Shown in pieces: positions 1 through 8,701 of a stretch of 39,896 nt of DNA; the first letter of the stretch is position 1; each line of letters opens with the position of its first letter. The stretch comes from Lachnospiraceae bacterium UBA5895 (GTDB lineage: Bacteria > Bacillota > Clostridia > Lachnospirales > Lachnospiraceae). The stretch is taken from assembly GCA_002431915.1 (NCBI GenBank), contig DJEP01000021.1:9031-48926 (forward strand), read 5' to 3'. Position numbers and translations under genes: made by a program. The notes beneath the pieces were generated by a model, which was not told the DNA's origin, did not search any database, and saw nothing but the letters and a program-made list of their open reading frames with translations.

Positions 1-1109
1 AGGACTCTGCCGTCCGGAAGCTGAATGGCAGCTGCCGGTTCTCCGGTAGTCTCTGCTTTGATATTGGCTGCGCTTACGACAACACGATCGTCGATGGTGC
101 CCCCTGCCTGCTTCATAAGAAGTTCAAGCTTTAAAATCTGATCGTCACCGGCGGTACCCTGACGCTTCTGGCACAGAGTATTGTAGTAGCGGCGGATGAT
201 TTCCTGTTTAGCGGCATCGCGGACTGCTTCATCGTCTACGATACCGAAGCCTGCCATATTGACACCCATGTCAGTAGGAGACTTGTAAGGGCAGCTTCCC
301 ATGATCTTCTCGAACATGGCGCTGACTACGGGGAAGATCTCCACGTCACGATTGTAGTTGATCGTGGTCTCGCCGTAAGCCTCCAGATGGAAAGGATCGA
401 TCATATTGACATCGTTCAGGTCTGCGGTAGCAGCTTCATAAGCCAGATTCACCGGATGCTTTAACGGAATGTTCCAGATCGGGAAGGTCTCATACTTGGC
501 ATAGCCGGCTTTGATGCCTCTCTTGTATTCATGATACAGCTGAGAGAGACAGGTGGCCATTTTACCGCTTCCGGGTCCGGGAGCAGTCACCACCACCAGG
601 GAACGTGTGGTTTCGATATAATCATTTTTGCCGTAACCTTCATCACTCACGATGAACGGAATATTGGAAGGATATCCGGGAATGGAATAGTGACGATATA
701 CTTTCATTCCGAGGGATTCCAATTTTTTCTGATATGCAATGGCGCTGGGTTGGCCGGCAAAGCGGGTCAGACACACACTGCCGACATACAGACCGTAGCC
801 ACGAAAAGCATCAATCAGACGCAACACATCCAGATCATAGGTAATGCCAAGATCGGAACGAACCTTATTTTTCTCGATATCTGCTGCATTGATAACGATG
901 ACGATCTCCGCCTCGTCCTTCAGCTGTGCCAGCATATTGATCTTACTGTCCGGATGGAAACCGGGCAATACACGGGATGCGTGATAATCGTCGAACAGCT
1001 TGCCGCCGAATTCCAGATACAGCTTGCCGCCGAATTTCGCGATACGTTCCTTGATCTTCTCAGACTGCATGCTGAGGTATTTGTCATTGTCAAAACCTAT
1101 CTTGTACAC
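1..1109 (-). CDS. UPF0371 / DUF1846 family protein (C-terminus cut off by window edge)
   Basis: I translated this by hand from the reverse strand. The start is a GTG at 1109, with a good ribosome binding site (AGAAAGG) about 8 nt upstream on that strand. The N-terminus reads VYKIGFDNDKYLSMQSEKIK with initiator GTG, the typical opening of the DUF1846/UPF0371 family. The frame stays open to the window edge, giving about 369 residues. Family members are usually about 500 residues, so roughly the last quarter is missing. A Gly/Pro-rich stretch (TAPGPGSGKM) looks like a nucleotide- or phosphate-binding loop. The biochemical role of the family is not established, and I assign none. It diverges from the GH94 gene and need not share its function. 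Confidence 0.85.
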   Translation of the reverse strand, partial: MYKIGFDNDKYLSMQSEKIKERIAKFGGKLYLEFGGKLFDDYHASRVLPGFHPDSKINMLAQLKDEAEIVIVINAADIEKNKVRSDLGITYDLDVLRLIDAFRGYGLYVGSVCLTRFAGQPSAIAYQKKLESLGMKVYRHYSIPGYPSNIPFIVSDEGYGKNDYIETTRSLVVVTAPGPGSGKMATCLSQLYHEYKRGIKAGYAKYETFPIWNIPLKHPVNLAYEAATADLNDVNMIDPFHLEAYGETTINYNRDVEIFPVVSAMFEKIMGSCPYKSPTDMGVNMAGFGIVDDEAVRDAAKQEIIRRYYNTLCQKRQGTAGDDQILKLELLMKQAGGTIDDRVVVSAANIKAETTGEPAAAIQLPDGRV

Positions 1110-1160
1110 TGCTGACACCTTTCTCTACGGATCTTTGCAACTAAAATCCCATGATGTTCT

Positions 1161-1189
1161 ATTATAGTTTAGTGTTTCCCAAAAATCTA
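1161..1189 (-). promoter_or_regulatory. Putative promoter of the UPF0371 gene
   Basis: On the minus strand a perfect -10 hexamer TATAAT lies at 1166-1161. A weak -35 (TAGATT) lies 17 nt upstream at 1189-1184. The start codon is about 50 nt downstream, a plausible leader length. Confidence 0.45.
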
Positions 1190-1264
1190 CTGGAAAGTAA
1201 AATTTTTTTTGGAAATCATTATTATATCTAACAATTTTGGGCAAATAATCACATAATGAGCAAT

Positions 1265-1292
1265 TTTAAACAAAGAGTTAGTTTTCTATAAT
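1265..1292 (+). promoter_or_regulatory. Putative promoter of the GH94-mutase unit
   Basis: TTTAAA at 1265-1270 (4 of 6 matches to -35), a 16-nt spacer, then a perfect TATAAT at 1287-1292. Transcription would start near 1299, giving a leader of about 60 nt that contains the inverted repeat at 1308-1325. Confidence 0.5.
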
Positions 1293-1307
1293 GAAATTAC
1301 AGTAAAA

Positions 1308-1325
1308 CAGAACAAAAAAGTTCTG
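1308..1325. promoter_or_regulatory. Inverted repeat, candidate operator in the GH94 leader
   Basis: CAGAAC-AAAAAA-GTTCTG is a perfect 6-bp inverted repeat with an A6 centre. It lies just downstream of the predicted transcription start, where a repressor or the neighbouring AraC-type regulator could bind. It could also form a weak RNA hairpin. No regulator is demonstrated. Confidence 0.35.
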
Positions 1326-1360
1326 AAAAAGCAAAAAACTATATATGGGAGGGACGCGTT

Positions 1361-3766
1361 TTGCAATACGGCTATTTCGATAATGAAAAAAGAGAATACG
1401 TCATCGACAACGTGGCACTGCCCTGTTCCTGGACGAACTATCTGGGAGTAGAGGATATGGCCGCGGTTATTAATCACACAGCAGGGGGATATTTGTTCTA
1501 CAAAACACCGGAGTATCACAGAATCAGCCGGTTCCGTGGGAATGGGGTACCCATGGATCGCCCCGGATTTTATGTGTACATCAGAGATAATGAGAAAAAA
1601 GACTATCATTCCATTTCCTGGCAGCCGGTGGCCAAGGATCTGTCAAAAGCAAGCTATCGCTGTCGCCACGGACTTTCCTACACAGTATACGAGAGCGAAT
1701 ATGATGGTCTGACATCTTCGCAGACCATGGTCATTCCCAGAGGTGAAAATGTGTTGTTGTGGGATGTGAAAGTGAAAAATACCACGGAGCAGGTGAAAGA
1801 TCTTTCCTTATTTACTTATATGGAATTTTCTTTCCACCATATCATGATCGATAATCAGAACTTCCAGATGAGCCTGTACTGTGCCGGTTCTTCTTATGAA
1901 GACGGTATCATTGAGGAAGATTTGTTCTACGAGGAGCATGGATATCAGTATTTTACCGCTAACTTTACACCGGACGCATATGACTGCGTGAGAGACAAGT
2001 TCCTGGGAGTGTACGGTACTGAAGATTATCCTGCGGGATTAGACAGAGCAGTGCTCTCCGGTTCCACAGAACTGGGAGGCAACCACTGCGGCAGCTTACA
2101 GAAAAATTTCAAATTACAGCCCGGTGAGGAAGCCCGCTTCGTGATCATGCTGGGAGAGGGCAATCGCGAAGAAGGCAGACGGATCCGTGTAAAATACAGT
2201 GACCTGAAGAGAGTGGATGCGGTCTACACTGATCTGGCAGCTTACTGGAAGCAGAAATACGATGCCCTGCAGATCCACACACCAAATGAGGGCATGAACA
2301 CTCTGATCAATACATGGACATTGTACCAGTCGGAGATCAATGTTATGTTCTCCCGCTTTGCTTCCTTTATCGAAGTCGGTGGACGAGTGGGACTGGGCTA
2401 CCGCGATACAGCGCAGGATGCCATGACGATTCCTCATTCCAACCCGGACAAGTGCCGCGAGAGAATCGAGCAGCTGTTAAAGGGACTGACCACTACCGGT
2501 TACGGTCTGCATCTGTTCTCACCGGAATGGTTTGAAGAGAAAACCGGGGATAAACCGTTCCAGTCACCTACCGTGATTCCGGAGCCGGATAAGCAGAGCA
2601 TGATCCACGGAATCAAGGATGCATGCTCCGATGATGCACTGTGGCTGGTAGGCGCAGTGGTAGAGTACATAAAAGAGACCGGAGACCTGGATTTTGCAAG
2701 AAAAGAGTTCACCTACGCTGACACTTTTGTATTGGGGAATAAGGTAACGGAGAGTGTATATGAACATCTGAAACGGATCCTGGATTTCAGTGCCGAACAG
2801 GTGGGCGAGGACGGTATCTGCAAGGGACTTCGGGCTGACTGGAACGACTGCCTGAACCTGGGCGGCGGTGAGAGCGCCATGGTAAGCTTCCTGCATTACT
2901 GGGCATTGCAGCATTTTATCACACTGGCTGAGATCCTCGGGGAGAGAGAGGATGCGAAACGTTACCATCAGCTGGCGAATAAGGTAAAGGCTGCCTGTGA
3001 TGCTGTATTGTGGGACGGCGACTGGTACATCCGCGGCATTACGAAGAACGGGAAAAAGATCGGCTGCAAGGAAGATGTAGAGGGCAAGGTACATCTGGAG
3101 TCCAATGCCTGGGCAATTCTGTCCGGTGTGGCAGATCCCGAGAAGAGCGCAAAGACACTGGATACTATCGATGAATATCTGTATACACCTTATGGACTGT
3201 TACTGAATACGCCTTCCTATACAAAACCCGATGATGACATCGGATTTGTAACGAGAGTGTATCCCGGATTGAAGGAAAACGGAGCTATTTTCTCCCATCC
3301 GAATCCCTGGGCATGGGCGGCAGCCTGTGTCTGCGGCAGAGGCGATCTGGCAATGAAGTTCTACGATGCTCTGTGCCCTTACTGGCAGAATGACAAGATC
3401 GAGATCCGGGAATCCGAACCTTATTCCTACTGTCAGTTTATTGCGGGCAAGGATCATACTGCATTCGGCAGAGCGAGACATCCTTTCATGACAGGCAGCG
3501 GCGGCTGGTCTTACTTCAGCGCTACCCGCTACATGCTGGGTATCCGTCCGGACTATGACTGTCTGATCATCGATCCCTGCATCCCGGCGGACTGGGAAGG
3601 TTTCGAGGTGACCAGAAGATGGAGAGGCGCAACCTACCATATCAAGGTCGAGAACCGCAGTAAGGTCATGCACGGGGTAAAAGAGATCCTGGTGGACGGA
3701 CATAAGGCAGACAAAGTACCCATATTTCGTGCAGGTACGGAGCATGAAGTATTCGTCACGATGTAA
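1361..3766 (+). CDS. chbP: GH94 phosphorylase, probable N,N'-diacetylchitobiose phosphorylase
   Basis: An 801-residue GH94 protein. It starts at a TTG (1361) preceded by GGGAGGGA. The length and running sequence resemble the Vibrio chitobiose phosphorylase closely: the N-terminus QYGYFDNEKREYVI, RFASFIEVGGRVGLGYRDTA near 332-351, GLRADWNDCLNLGGGESAMV near 489-508, and FSHPNPWAWAAA in the C-terminal part. The first Asp of ADWND (about D493) aligns with the GH94 general acid. There is no signal peptide, so it acts in the cytoplasm. The known reaction is (GlcNAc)2 + Pi to GlcNAc-1-P + GlcNAc. Substrate choice is inferred from this resemblance and from nagA, nagB and a phosphohexomutase nearby. 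Cellobiose phosphorylase is the main alternative and less likely. Confidence 0.85.
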   Translation: MQYGYFDNEKREYVIDNVALPCSWTNYLGVEDMAAVINHTAGGYLFYKTPEYHRISRFRGNGVPMDRPGFYVYIRDNEKKDYHSISWQPVAKDLSKASYRCRHGLSYTVYESEYDGLTSSQTMVIPRGENVLLWDVKVKNTTEQVKDLSLFTYMEFSFHHIMIDNQNFQMSLYCAGSSYEDGIIEEDLFYEEHGYQYFTANFTPDAYDCVRDKFLGVYGTEDYPAGLDRAVLSGSTELGGNHCGSLQKNFKLQPGEEARFVIMLGEGNREEGRRIRVKYSDLKRVDAVYTDLAAYWKQKYDALQIHTPNEGMNTLINTWTLYQSEINVMFSRFASFIEVGGRVGLGYRDTAQDAMTIPHSNPDKCRERIEQLLKGLTTTGYGLHLFSPEWFEEKTGDKPFQSPTVIPEPDKQSMIHGIKDACSDDALWLVGAVVEYIKETGDLDFARKEFTYADTFVLGNKVTESVYEHLKRILDFSAEQVGEDGICKGLRADWNDCLNLGGGESAMVSFLHYWALQHFITLAEILGEREDAKRYHQLANKVKAACDAVLWDGDWYIRGITKNGKKIGCKEDVEGKVHLESNAWAILSGVADPEKSAKTLDTIDEYLYTPYGLLLNTPSYTKPDDDIGFVTRVYPGLKENGAIFSHPNPWAWAAACVCGRGDLAMKFYDALCPYWQNDKIEIRESEPYSYCQFIAGKDHTAFGRARHPFMTGSGGWSYFSATRYMLGIRPDYDCLIIDPCIPADWEGFEVTRRWRGATYHIKVENRSKVMHGVKEILVDGHKADKVPIFRAGTEHEVFVTM

Positions 3767-3844
3767 AGTAAGGCTAAAATAAGGCAATAGCAAAACAATA
3801 AGGGAACAAAAGCAAAAACAGATAATATATAAGGAGGCAGCATT

Positions 3845-5260
3845 ATGATCAAATTTGGTACCGGTGGCTTCCGAGCCATCATCGGAGAAGATTTCACGAA
3901 GGAAAATATTCAGATCCTGTCCAAGGCACTTTGCGACAAGATGAAAAAGGAAGGCGTGGAGAACACCGGAATGGTCATCGGTTATGACAGACGTTTCCTG
4001 TCCAAGGAAGCAATGCAGTGGGCAGCTATGGTATTCGCAGCGGAAGGAATCCACACGAAGCTTATTAATAAGTCTGTGCCTACACCGTTAGTAATGTTTT
4101 ATGTGATGAAGCATGATTACCATTACGGTATGATGATTACTGCCAGCCATAACCCCGCTATCTACAACGGTGTTAAGGTATTCACCTACGGCGGCAGAGA
4201 TGCGGATGAGAAACAGACCATGGAGATCGAGCAGTTTATCAATGAAGTGACAGATCTGCCTGTGAATGAGATGGATTACCAGAAAGCACTGGAAGCCGGA
4301 CTGATCGAAGAGATTTATCCTTTGAATGAGTATCTGGACAGCATTATTGCCGCAGTGGATATGGAAGCGATCCGCGAAGCCGGACTTCGTGTGGCATTGG
4401 ATCCCATGTACGGCGTCAGCGAGACCTCTATCAAGACTGTGCTGATGACTGCGAGATGCGAGGTGGAGACTATTCACGAGCGTCATGATACCTTGTTTGG
4501 TGGTAAGCTGCCTGCACCTACAGCGGATACACTGCGTACCTTACAGAACTATGTACTGGACAGAAAATGCGACATGGGAATTGCAACAGACGGTGATGCG
4601 GATCGTATCGGTGTCATCGATGAAAAGGGTAACTTCCTGCATCCCAATGACATTCTGGTACTGCTGTACTACTACCTGATGAAATACAAGGGCTGGCACG
4701 GTCCTGTAGTCCGTAATATCTGTACTACGCATATGCTGGACCGCGTGGCAGAGAGCTTCGGTGAGAAATGCTATGAGGTTCCCGTAGGATTTAAACATAT
4801 CTCCGCTAAAATGTATGCAACGGATGCTGTCATCGGCGGTGAATCCTCCGGTGGTCTGACCGTTCGTGGTCACATTAAGGGTAAGGATGGTGTCTATGCT
4901 TCCGCACTGTTAGTAGAAATGCTGGCAGTCACCGGCAAAAAGCTTTCCGAGATCATGGAAGAGATCCATGAGCAGTATGGCAGGCTTGCCCTGGAAGAGA
5001 GAGACTACCGCTTCAGCCAGGAGAAAAAGGAAGCAATCCAGAAACACTTACTGGAAGAGAAGAAACTGCCTGAGATTCCTTATGAAGTAGATCAGGTGTC
5101 CTATTTGGACGGCGTAAAACTCTACCTGAAGAACGGTGGATGGATCTCCATCCGATTCTCCGGTACGGAGCCGTTGCTTCGAATCTTCTGTGAGATGCCG
5201 GAAGCGGAGGATGCGAAGAAGCTCTGCGAATTATTTGAGGATTATTTGTCGCTCAAATAG
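3845..5260 (+). CDS. Alpha-D-phosphohexomutase (phosphoglucomutase/phosphomannomutase family), probable GlcNAc-1-P to GlcNAc-6-P mutase
   Basis: 471 residues with all four phosphohexomutase loops: the phosphoserine loop TASHNP with Ser101, the Mg-binding loop DGDADR at 249-254, the sugar-recognition loop GGESSGG at 331-337 and the phosphate-binding loop RFSGTEP at 437-443. Its ATG has a near-perfect ribosome binding site (AAGGAGG). It lies 78 nt after the GH94 gene with no terminator between, so the two are probably cotranscribed. In a phosphorolytic chitobiose route the product GlcNAc-1-P must become GlcNAc-6-P before NagA can act, and this enzyme fills that step. Family sequence alone cannot separate glucose-, mannose- and GlcNAc-phosphate specificity. 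Confidence 0.85.
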   Translation: MIKFGTGGFRAIIGEDFTKENIQILSKALCDKMKKEGVENTGMVIGYDRRFLSKEAMQWAAMVFAAEGIHTKLINKSVPTPLVMFYVMKHDYHYGMMITASHNPAIYNGVKVFTYGGRDADEKQTMEIEQFINEVTDLPVNEMDYQKALEAGLIEEIYPLNEYLDSIIAAVDMEAIREAGLRVALDPMYGVSETSIKTVLMTARCEVETIHERHDTLFGGKLPAPTADTLRTLQNYVLDRKCDMGIATDGDADRIGVIDEKGNFLHPNDILVLLYYYLMKYKGWHGPVVRNICTTHMLDRVAESFGEKCYEVPVGFKHISAKMYATDAVIGGESSGGLTVRGHIKGKDGVYASALLVEMLAVTGKKLSEIMEEIHEQYGRLALEERDYRFSQEKKEAIQKHLLEEKKLPEIPYEVDQVSYLDGVKLYLKNGGWISIRFSGTEPLLRIFCEMPEAEDAKKLCELFEDYLSLK

Positions 5261-5284
5261 TAAAGAAATTGTCATAATCCAGCT

Positions 5285-5327
5285 AAAAAGATGGTAACAT
5301 GGAAGCCTCTGTGTTATCATCTTTTTT
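5285..5327 (+). terminator. Rho-independent terminator after the mutase
   Basis: AAAGATGGTAACA pairs with TGTTATCATCTTT (13 bp, one G-U) around a short loop and runs into six T. It ends the GH94-mutase unit before the sensor kinase. Confidence 0.8.
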
Positions 5328-5356
5328 ATAAGAAGAACTCCGAGGGGGAATAAGAT

Positions 5357-7132
5357 ATGAAGACGAAAGAGAAAACATGCAAAAGGAAATCTTTACTCTG
5401 GAGCATGCTTTTTTTGCTGCTGTTCGGCTGGTTCCTGCCGTTACTTCTGACCAACGGTATTATGAGCAATATGGCGACGCAGAAGGTACATACCCAAATC
5501 GAGCGGTCCGTGACAACCTCTATGGAAAAGGCAGCGGAGATCATGGAGCTGCAGCTGGCGGAGAGCGAGACAGCATCCAAGAATGCTTCCTATCTGAACG
5601 TAATCCGGGAAGCATATCTGACTTATCAGGCAGGCGGCAGCAGACGGGATTTCCAAACGACAGTATTCACCTTCCTGGAGCAGCAGTATATGTTCAATAA
5701 AAACTGCCAATCTGTGAACCTGGTATTCCGGGAATATCCTGAAGAGATCTATTACACCTACAATAACAGTACCGGCGGAACCTACCGCGATATCACTTAT
5801 TTCAAGACTTATGTGGCAAAGGATCTGTTGGAAGAGATGGATGACCTGGACACCCGGACGGAACTGCGCAGCTATGGCGGACGCTTGTATATGATCCGTA
5901 ACCTGGTGGATTCCAAATTCCATCCTTTTGCGATTCTTGCGATTGAGCTGAATGAGGAATCTCTGATGGAGAGTTTAAAAAGTGTTTGGGGTTATGAAAA
6001 TGCTGCGGTTTATTTGGACGGGGTATACAGTCTCAGCCTGGGAGATGATGCGGACATGCCCTACGGCGAGGAGCAGCAGAACCGACTGGCAGAAAATGGC
6101 AGCTTTATAGGGCATGCGAGCGGCAGACAGAACCCTTATGTATATAAGAGGATGAAGTTGTACCATTCCACGTTAGATTGTGTGGTGGAACTGGATCGTT
6201 CGGCAATCTATGCGGAGATCACCACCATCCGCTATGTGTATGCAATTCTGGCGGTATTTGCATTGCCGCTGGTATTCATTATTTATAATTTCCTAAACAA
6301 ATGGGTAAATAAGCCGGTACAGGATCTGATCAAAGTGTTTGACGTGGTGCGGAAGGGAGAGTACGGCACCCAGATCGAGAACATGGCAGTCAGTGAAGAA
6401 TTCTATCATATGGAAGAATCCTTTAACTATATGTCATCACAGTTAAAAGAACAGTTTGATAAAATCTATATGGAGGAGATTGCTCTGCGGGATGCCAGAA
6501 TTATGGCACTGCAATCACAGATTAACCCCCATTTTCTGAATAATACACTGGAAATTATCAACTGGGAGGCCAGACTGAACGGTAATATGCGTGTCAGTCA
6601 GATGATTGAGTCCCTGTCCACTATGCTGGAAGCCACCATGAACCGGAAAGCCGATCCCTACAATACTGTGGCAGAGGAAATGGAATATGTGGATGCGTAT
6701 CTCTATATTATCACGCAGCGGTACGGAGAGAAATTCACCTGTCGAAAAGAGATAGATGAGAGCCTGCTGAATTATAAGATTCCCCGCCTGATCGTGCAGC
6801 CTATTGCGGAGAATGCCATTGAGCATGGCATGAGCATTACCAGAGAAGGGGAACTGGTGATCCGCCTGTATCGGAAACGGGAGGATCTGTTGTGCATTGA
6901 GATTGAGAACAACCGCCCCTTAAGTGAGGAAGATCAGGCGAAGATCCACAGGCTGTTAAATGAGGAACCGGATCCACAAAAGGAGCGCCGTGTAAGCCTG
7001 GGAATCCGTAATGTTGACCAAAGACTTCGCATGATGTACGGTTCGGAATGCGGTTTGTTCATCACTAATAACAAAAATAATCATACGGTTAGTACAATTT
7101 TGGTCAAAATTGATGAAAGAAGACAACAATAA
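5357..7132 (+). CDS. Membrane sensor histidine kinase, YesM/LytS type
   Basis: 591 residues. A transmembrane helix lies near 14-34, a large extracellular sensor region (Cache-like by layout) spans about 35-290, and a second helix lies near 292-312. A HAMP-like segment follows to about 370. The His_kinase domain has QSQINPHFLNN with the phosphoacceptor His392. A GHKL ATPase has an N-box QPIAENAIEHG at 481-491 and a glycine box SLGIRNVDQRL near 547. It sits directly upstream of a sugar ABC transporter, with an AraC-type response regulator just downstream of the permeases. This is the usual layout for extracellular sugar sensing in Lachnospiraceae. The ligand is probably the transported sugar or its complex with the binding protein (inference). 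Confidence 0.9.
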   Translation: MKTKEKTCKRKSLLWSMLFLLLFGWFLPLLLTNGIMSNMATQKVHTQIERSVTTSMEKAAEIMELQLAESETASKNASYLNVIREAYLTYQAGGSRRDFQTTVFTFLEQQYMFNKNCQSVNLVFREYPEEIYYTYNNSTGGTYRDITYFKTYVAKDLLEEMDDLDTRTELRSYGGRLYMIRNLVDSKFHPFAILAIELNEESLMESLKSVWGYENAAVYLDGVYSLSLGDDADMPYGEEQQNRLAENGSFIGHASGRQNPYVYKRMKLYHSTLDCVVELDRSAIYAEITTIRYVYAILAVFALPLVFIIYNFLNKWVNKPVQDLIKVFDVVRKGEYGTQIENMAVSEEFYHMEESFNYMSSQLKEQFDKIYMEEIALRDARIMALQSQINPHFLNNTLEIINWEARLNGNMRVSQMIESLSTMLEATMNRKADPYNTVAEEMEYVDAYLYIITQRYGEKFTCRKEIDESLLNYKIPRLIVQPIAENAIEHGMSITREGELVIRLYRKREDLLCIEIENNRPLSEEDQAKIHRLLNEEPDPQKERRVSLGIRNVDQRLRMMYGSECGLFITNNKNNHTVSTILVKIDERRQQ

Positions 7133-7160
7133 TAGGCAAAAAAAGCCAAGGGCAACAATT

Positions 7161-7190
7161 TTGATTTCCCCCTATTCATACTATTATATA
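7161..7190 (+). promoter_or_regulatory. Putative promoter of the sugar-binding protein gene
   Basis: TTGATT at 7161-7166 is followed after 17-18 nt by TTATAT/TATATA at 7184-7190. The start codon is about 55 nt further on. A separate promoter would explain high expression of the binding protein relative to the upstream kinase. Confidence 0.45.
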
Positions 7191-7197
7191 GTTACAA

Positions 7198-7214
7198 CAG
7201 ATGAAGAACATCTG
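7198..7214. promoter_or_regulatory. Inverted repeat, candidate operator in the binding-protein leader
   Basis: CAGATG-AAGAA-CATCTG is a perfect 6-bp inverted repeat just downstream of the predicted -10. It sits in the same relative place as the repeat at 1308-1325, and both begin CAGA and end TCTG. Confidence 0.35.
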
Positions 7215-7244
7215 CAAAACAAATTTTTTTGGGAGGTATAGTGT

Positions 7245-8624
7245 ATGAAACAATTTATTGCAGCAATGCTGGCAGGTACCATGATTTTCTCTCTTGCAGC
7301 ATGTGGCAGCCAGCCGTCTGACGGGGGCGTAGAGACGACCGGCACCAAAACAGAAAGTACAACAAGTGCTGAGGAAACAACAGCTACAGCAAAGCCTGTA
7401 GAGCTGAATGTAACCACCACCTTCGCAGGCGAAGATGGTAACGCACAGAATTTCAAAAATGCCGTAAAGGCATGGTGTGACAAGACCGGCAACACCGTAG
7501 CAGATACATCCGCTACTTCCGATGAGACCTTCAAGACCAGAGTCGTTACTGACTTTGAGACAGGCTCCGAACCTGATGTACTGTTCTTCTTCAACGGTGC
7601 GGACGCTAACAGCTTCATCGAAGCAGACAAGGTAGTTCCCATCGACGAGATCCGTGCAGAGTATCCGGATTACGCTTCTAACATGAATGATGATCTGATT
7701 GCAGACTCTCTGGTAGACGGTAAGAAATATGCAGTTCCCGTCAACGGTTATTGGGAAGCAATGTTCGTTAACAAAGAAGTCCTGGACGCAGCAGGTGTAG
7801 AAGTACCCGGCGCTGATTATACCATGGACATGTTCAAGGAAGATTGCCAGAAGATCAAAGATGCAGGATATACTCCGATTGCAGCAGCTCTGGGCAACAT
7901 TCCTCATTACTGGTGGGAGTATGCAATCTTCAACCACGACACACCTGAGAACCACGTACATGTTCCCGACAGCATCGAAGATGCATCTTCCTGGGTAGAT
8001 GGTATGCTGGACATCAAGGAGCTGTATGAACTGGGATATTTCCCCGACAACACCTTATCCGCTACCGATGATGAGACCTTTTCAATGTTCGTAGACGGCA
8101 AGGCTGCATTCCTGATTGATGGTTCCTGGAAGGTCGGCGGTATTGTAAATGCATGCCAGTCCGATCCCGAAGATGCTTCTACTCTGGATGCTGACAAGCT
8201 GGCTAACTTTACCGTTACCTATGTACCCGGCAATGGTGACAGAAAAGCAACCGACTTAATCGGTGGTCTGTCCATGGGTTACTACATCACCAGAAAAGCA
8301 TGGGATGATCCCGACAAGAGAGCAGCAGCTGTAGATTTCGTAAGCTACATGACTTCTGACGAATTAGTTCCCGTATTCGCACAGCATACCGCAAGTGCTC
8401 TGAAGAACGCTCCCGCTGTAGATGACAGCCAGTTCAATGCTCTGCAGATCGAAGCTATGGATATGATGTCCGGCGTTACTTCCCTGACCGGAGCCGTACA
8501 GGACATCTTCATGGGTGACTGTCGTGTGACTACCTTCGATGGTATGCCTGAGATCGTAACCGGCAAGCTGGATGCAAGTGAAGCAGTAGAAGAAGGACTG
8601 AAGCTGTATCACGCACAGCAGTAA
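7245..8624 (+). CDS. ABC transporter sugar-binding lipoprotein (SBP family 1)
   Basis: 459 residues, ATG preceded by GGGAGG at 8 nt. The N-terminus is a lipoprotein signal (MKQFIAAMLAGTMIFSLAAC) with Cys20 as the lipidation site. A Thr/Ser/Glu-rich linker to about residue 47 tethers the domain at the outer membrane face. The rest has the size and features of a family 1 extracellular solute-binding protein. It is followed by its two permeases. Because GH94, NagA and NagB flank the operon, the ligand is most likely (GlcNAc)2 or a related GlcNAc oligosaccharide, which is inference. No cognate ATPase is in the window. Such systems usually share an MsmX-type ATPase encoded elsewhere. Confidence 0.9.
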   Translation: MKQFIAAMLAGTMIFSLAACGSQPSDGGVETTGTKTESTTSAEETTATAKPVELNVTTTFAGEDGNAQNFKNAVKAWCDKTGNTVADTSATSDETFKTRVVTDFETGSEPDVLFFFNGADANSFIEADKVVPIDEIRAEYPDYASNMNDDLIADSLVDGKKYAVPVNGYWEAMFVNKEVLDAAGVEVPGADYTMDMFKEDCQKIKDAGYTPIAAALGNIPHYWWEYAIFNHDTPENHVHVPDSIEDASSWVDGMLDIKELYELGYFPDNTLSATDDETFSMFVDGKAAFLIDGSWKVGGIVNACQSDPEDASTLDADKLANFTVTYVPGNGDRKATDLIGGLSMGYYITRKAWDDPDKRAAAVDFVSYMTSDELVPVFAQHTASALKNAPAVDDSQFNALQIEAMDMMSGVTSLTGAVQDIFMGDCRVTTFDGMPEIVTGKLDASEAVEEGLKLYHAQQ

Positions 8625-8644
8625 AATAAAACAGATTTCTTGTT

Positions 8645-8670
8645 CAGCCGGGGGATAAAACCTCCGGCTG
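8645..8670 (+). other. Intercistronic hairpin between binding protein and permease
   Basis: CAGCCGGGGG-ATAAAA-CCTCCGGCTG forms a 10-bp stem with one G-U pair and a 6-nt loop, with no following T tract. Such hairpins commonly protect the upstream message from 3' decay and favour excess binding protein over permeases. Confidence 0.65.
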
Positions 8671-8701
8671 ATTTCAACAGGAAAGTGAATGGAGGAAGCA
8701 T

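Noticed and set aside
531..1115. A 194-codon open frame on the plus strand
   Set aside because: It is antisense to the clearly recognisable UPF0371 gene on the minus strand and has no family-like sequence.
1140..1360. CcpA-type cre site upstream of the GH94 gene
   Set aside because: No sequence close to TGWAANCGNTNWCA was found here or in the other main promoter regions.
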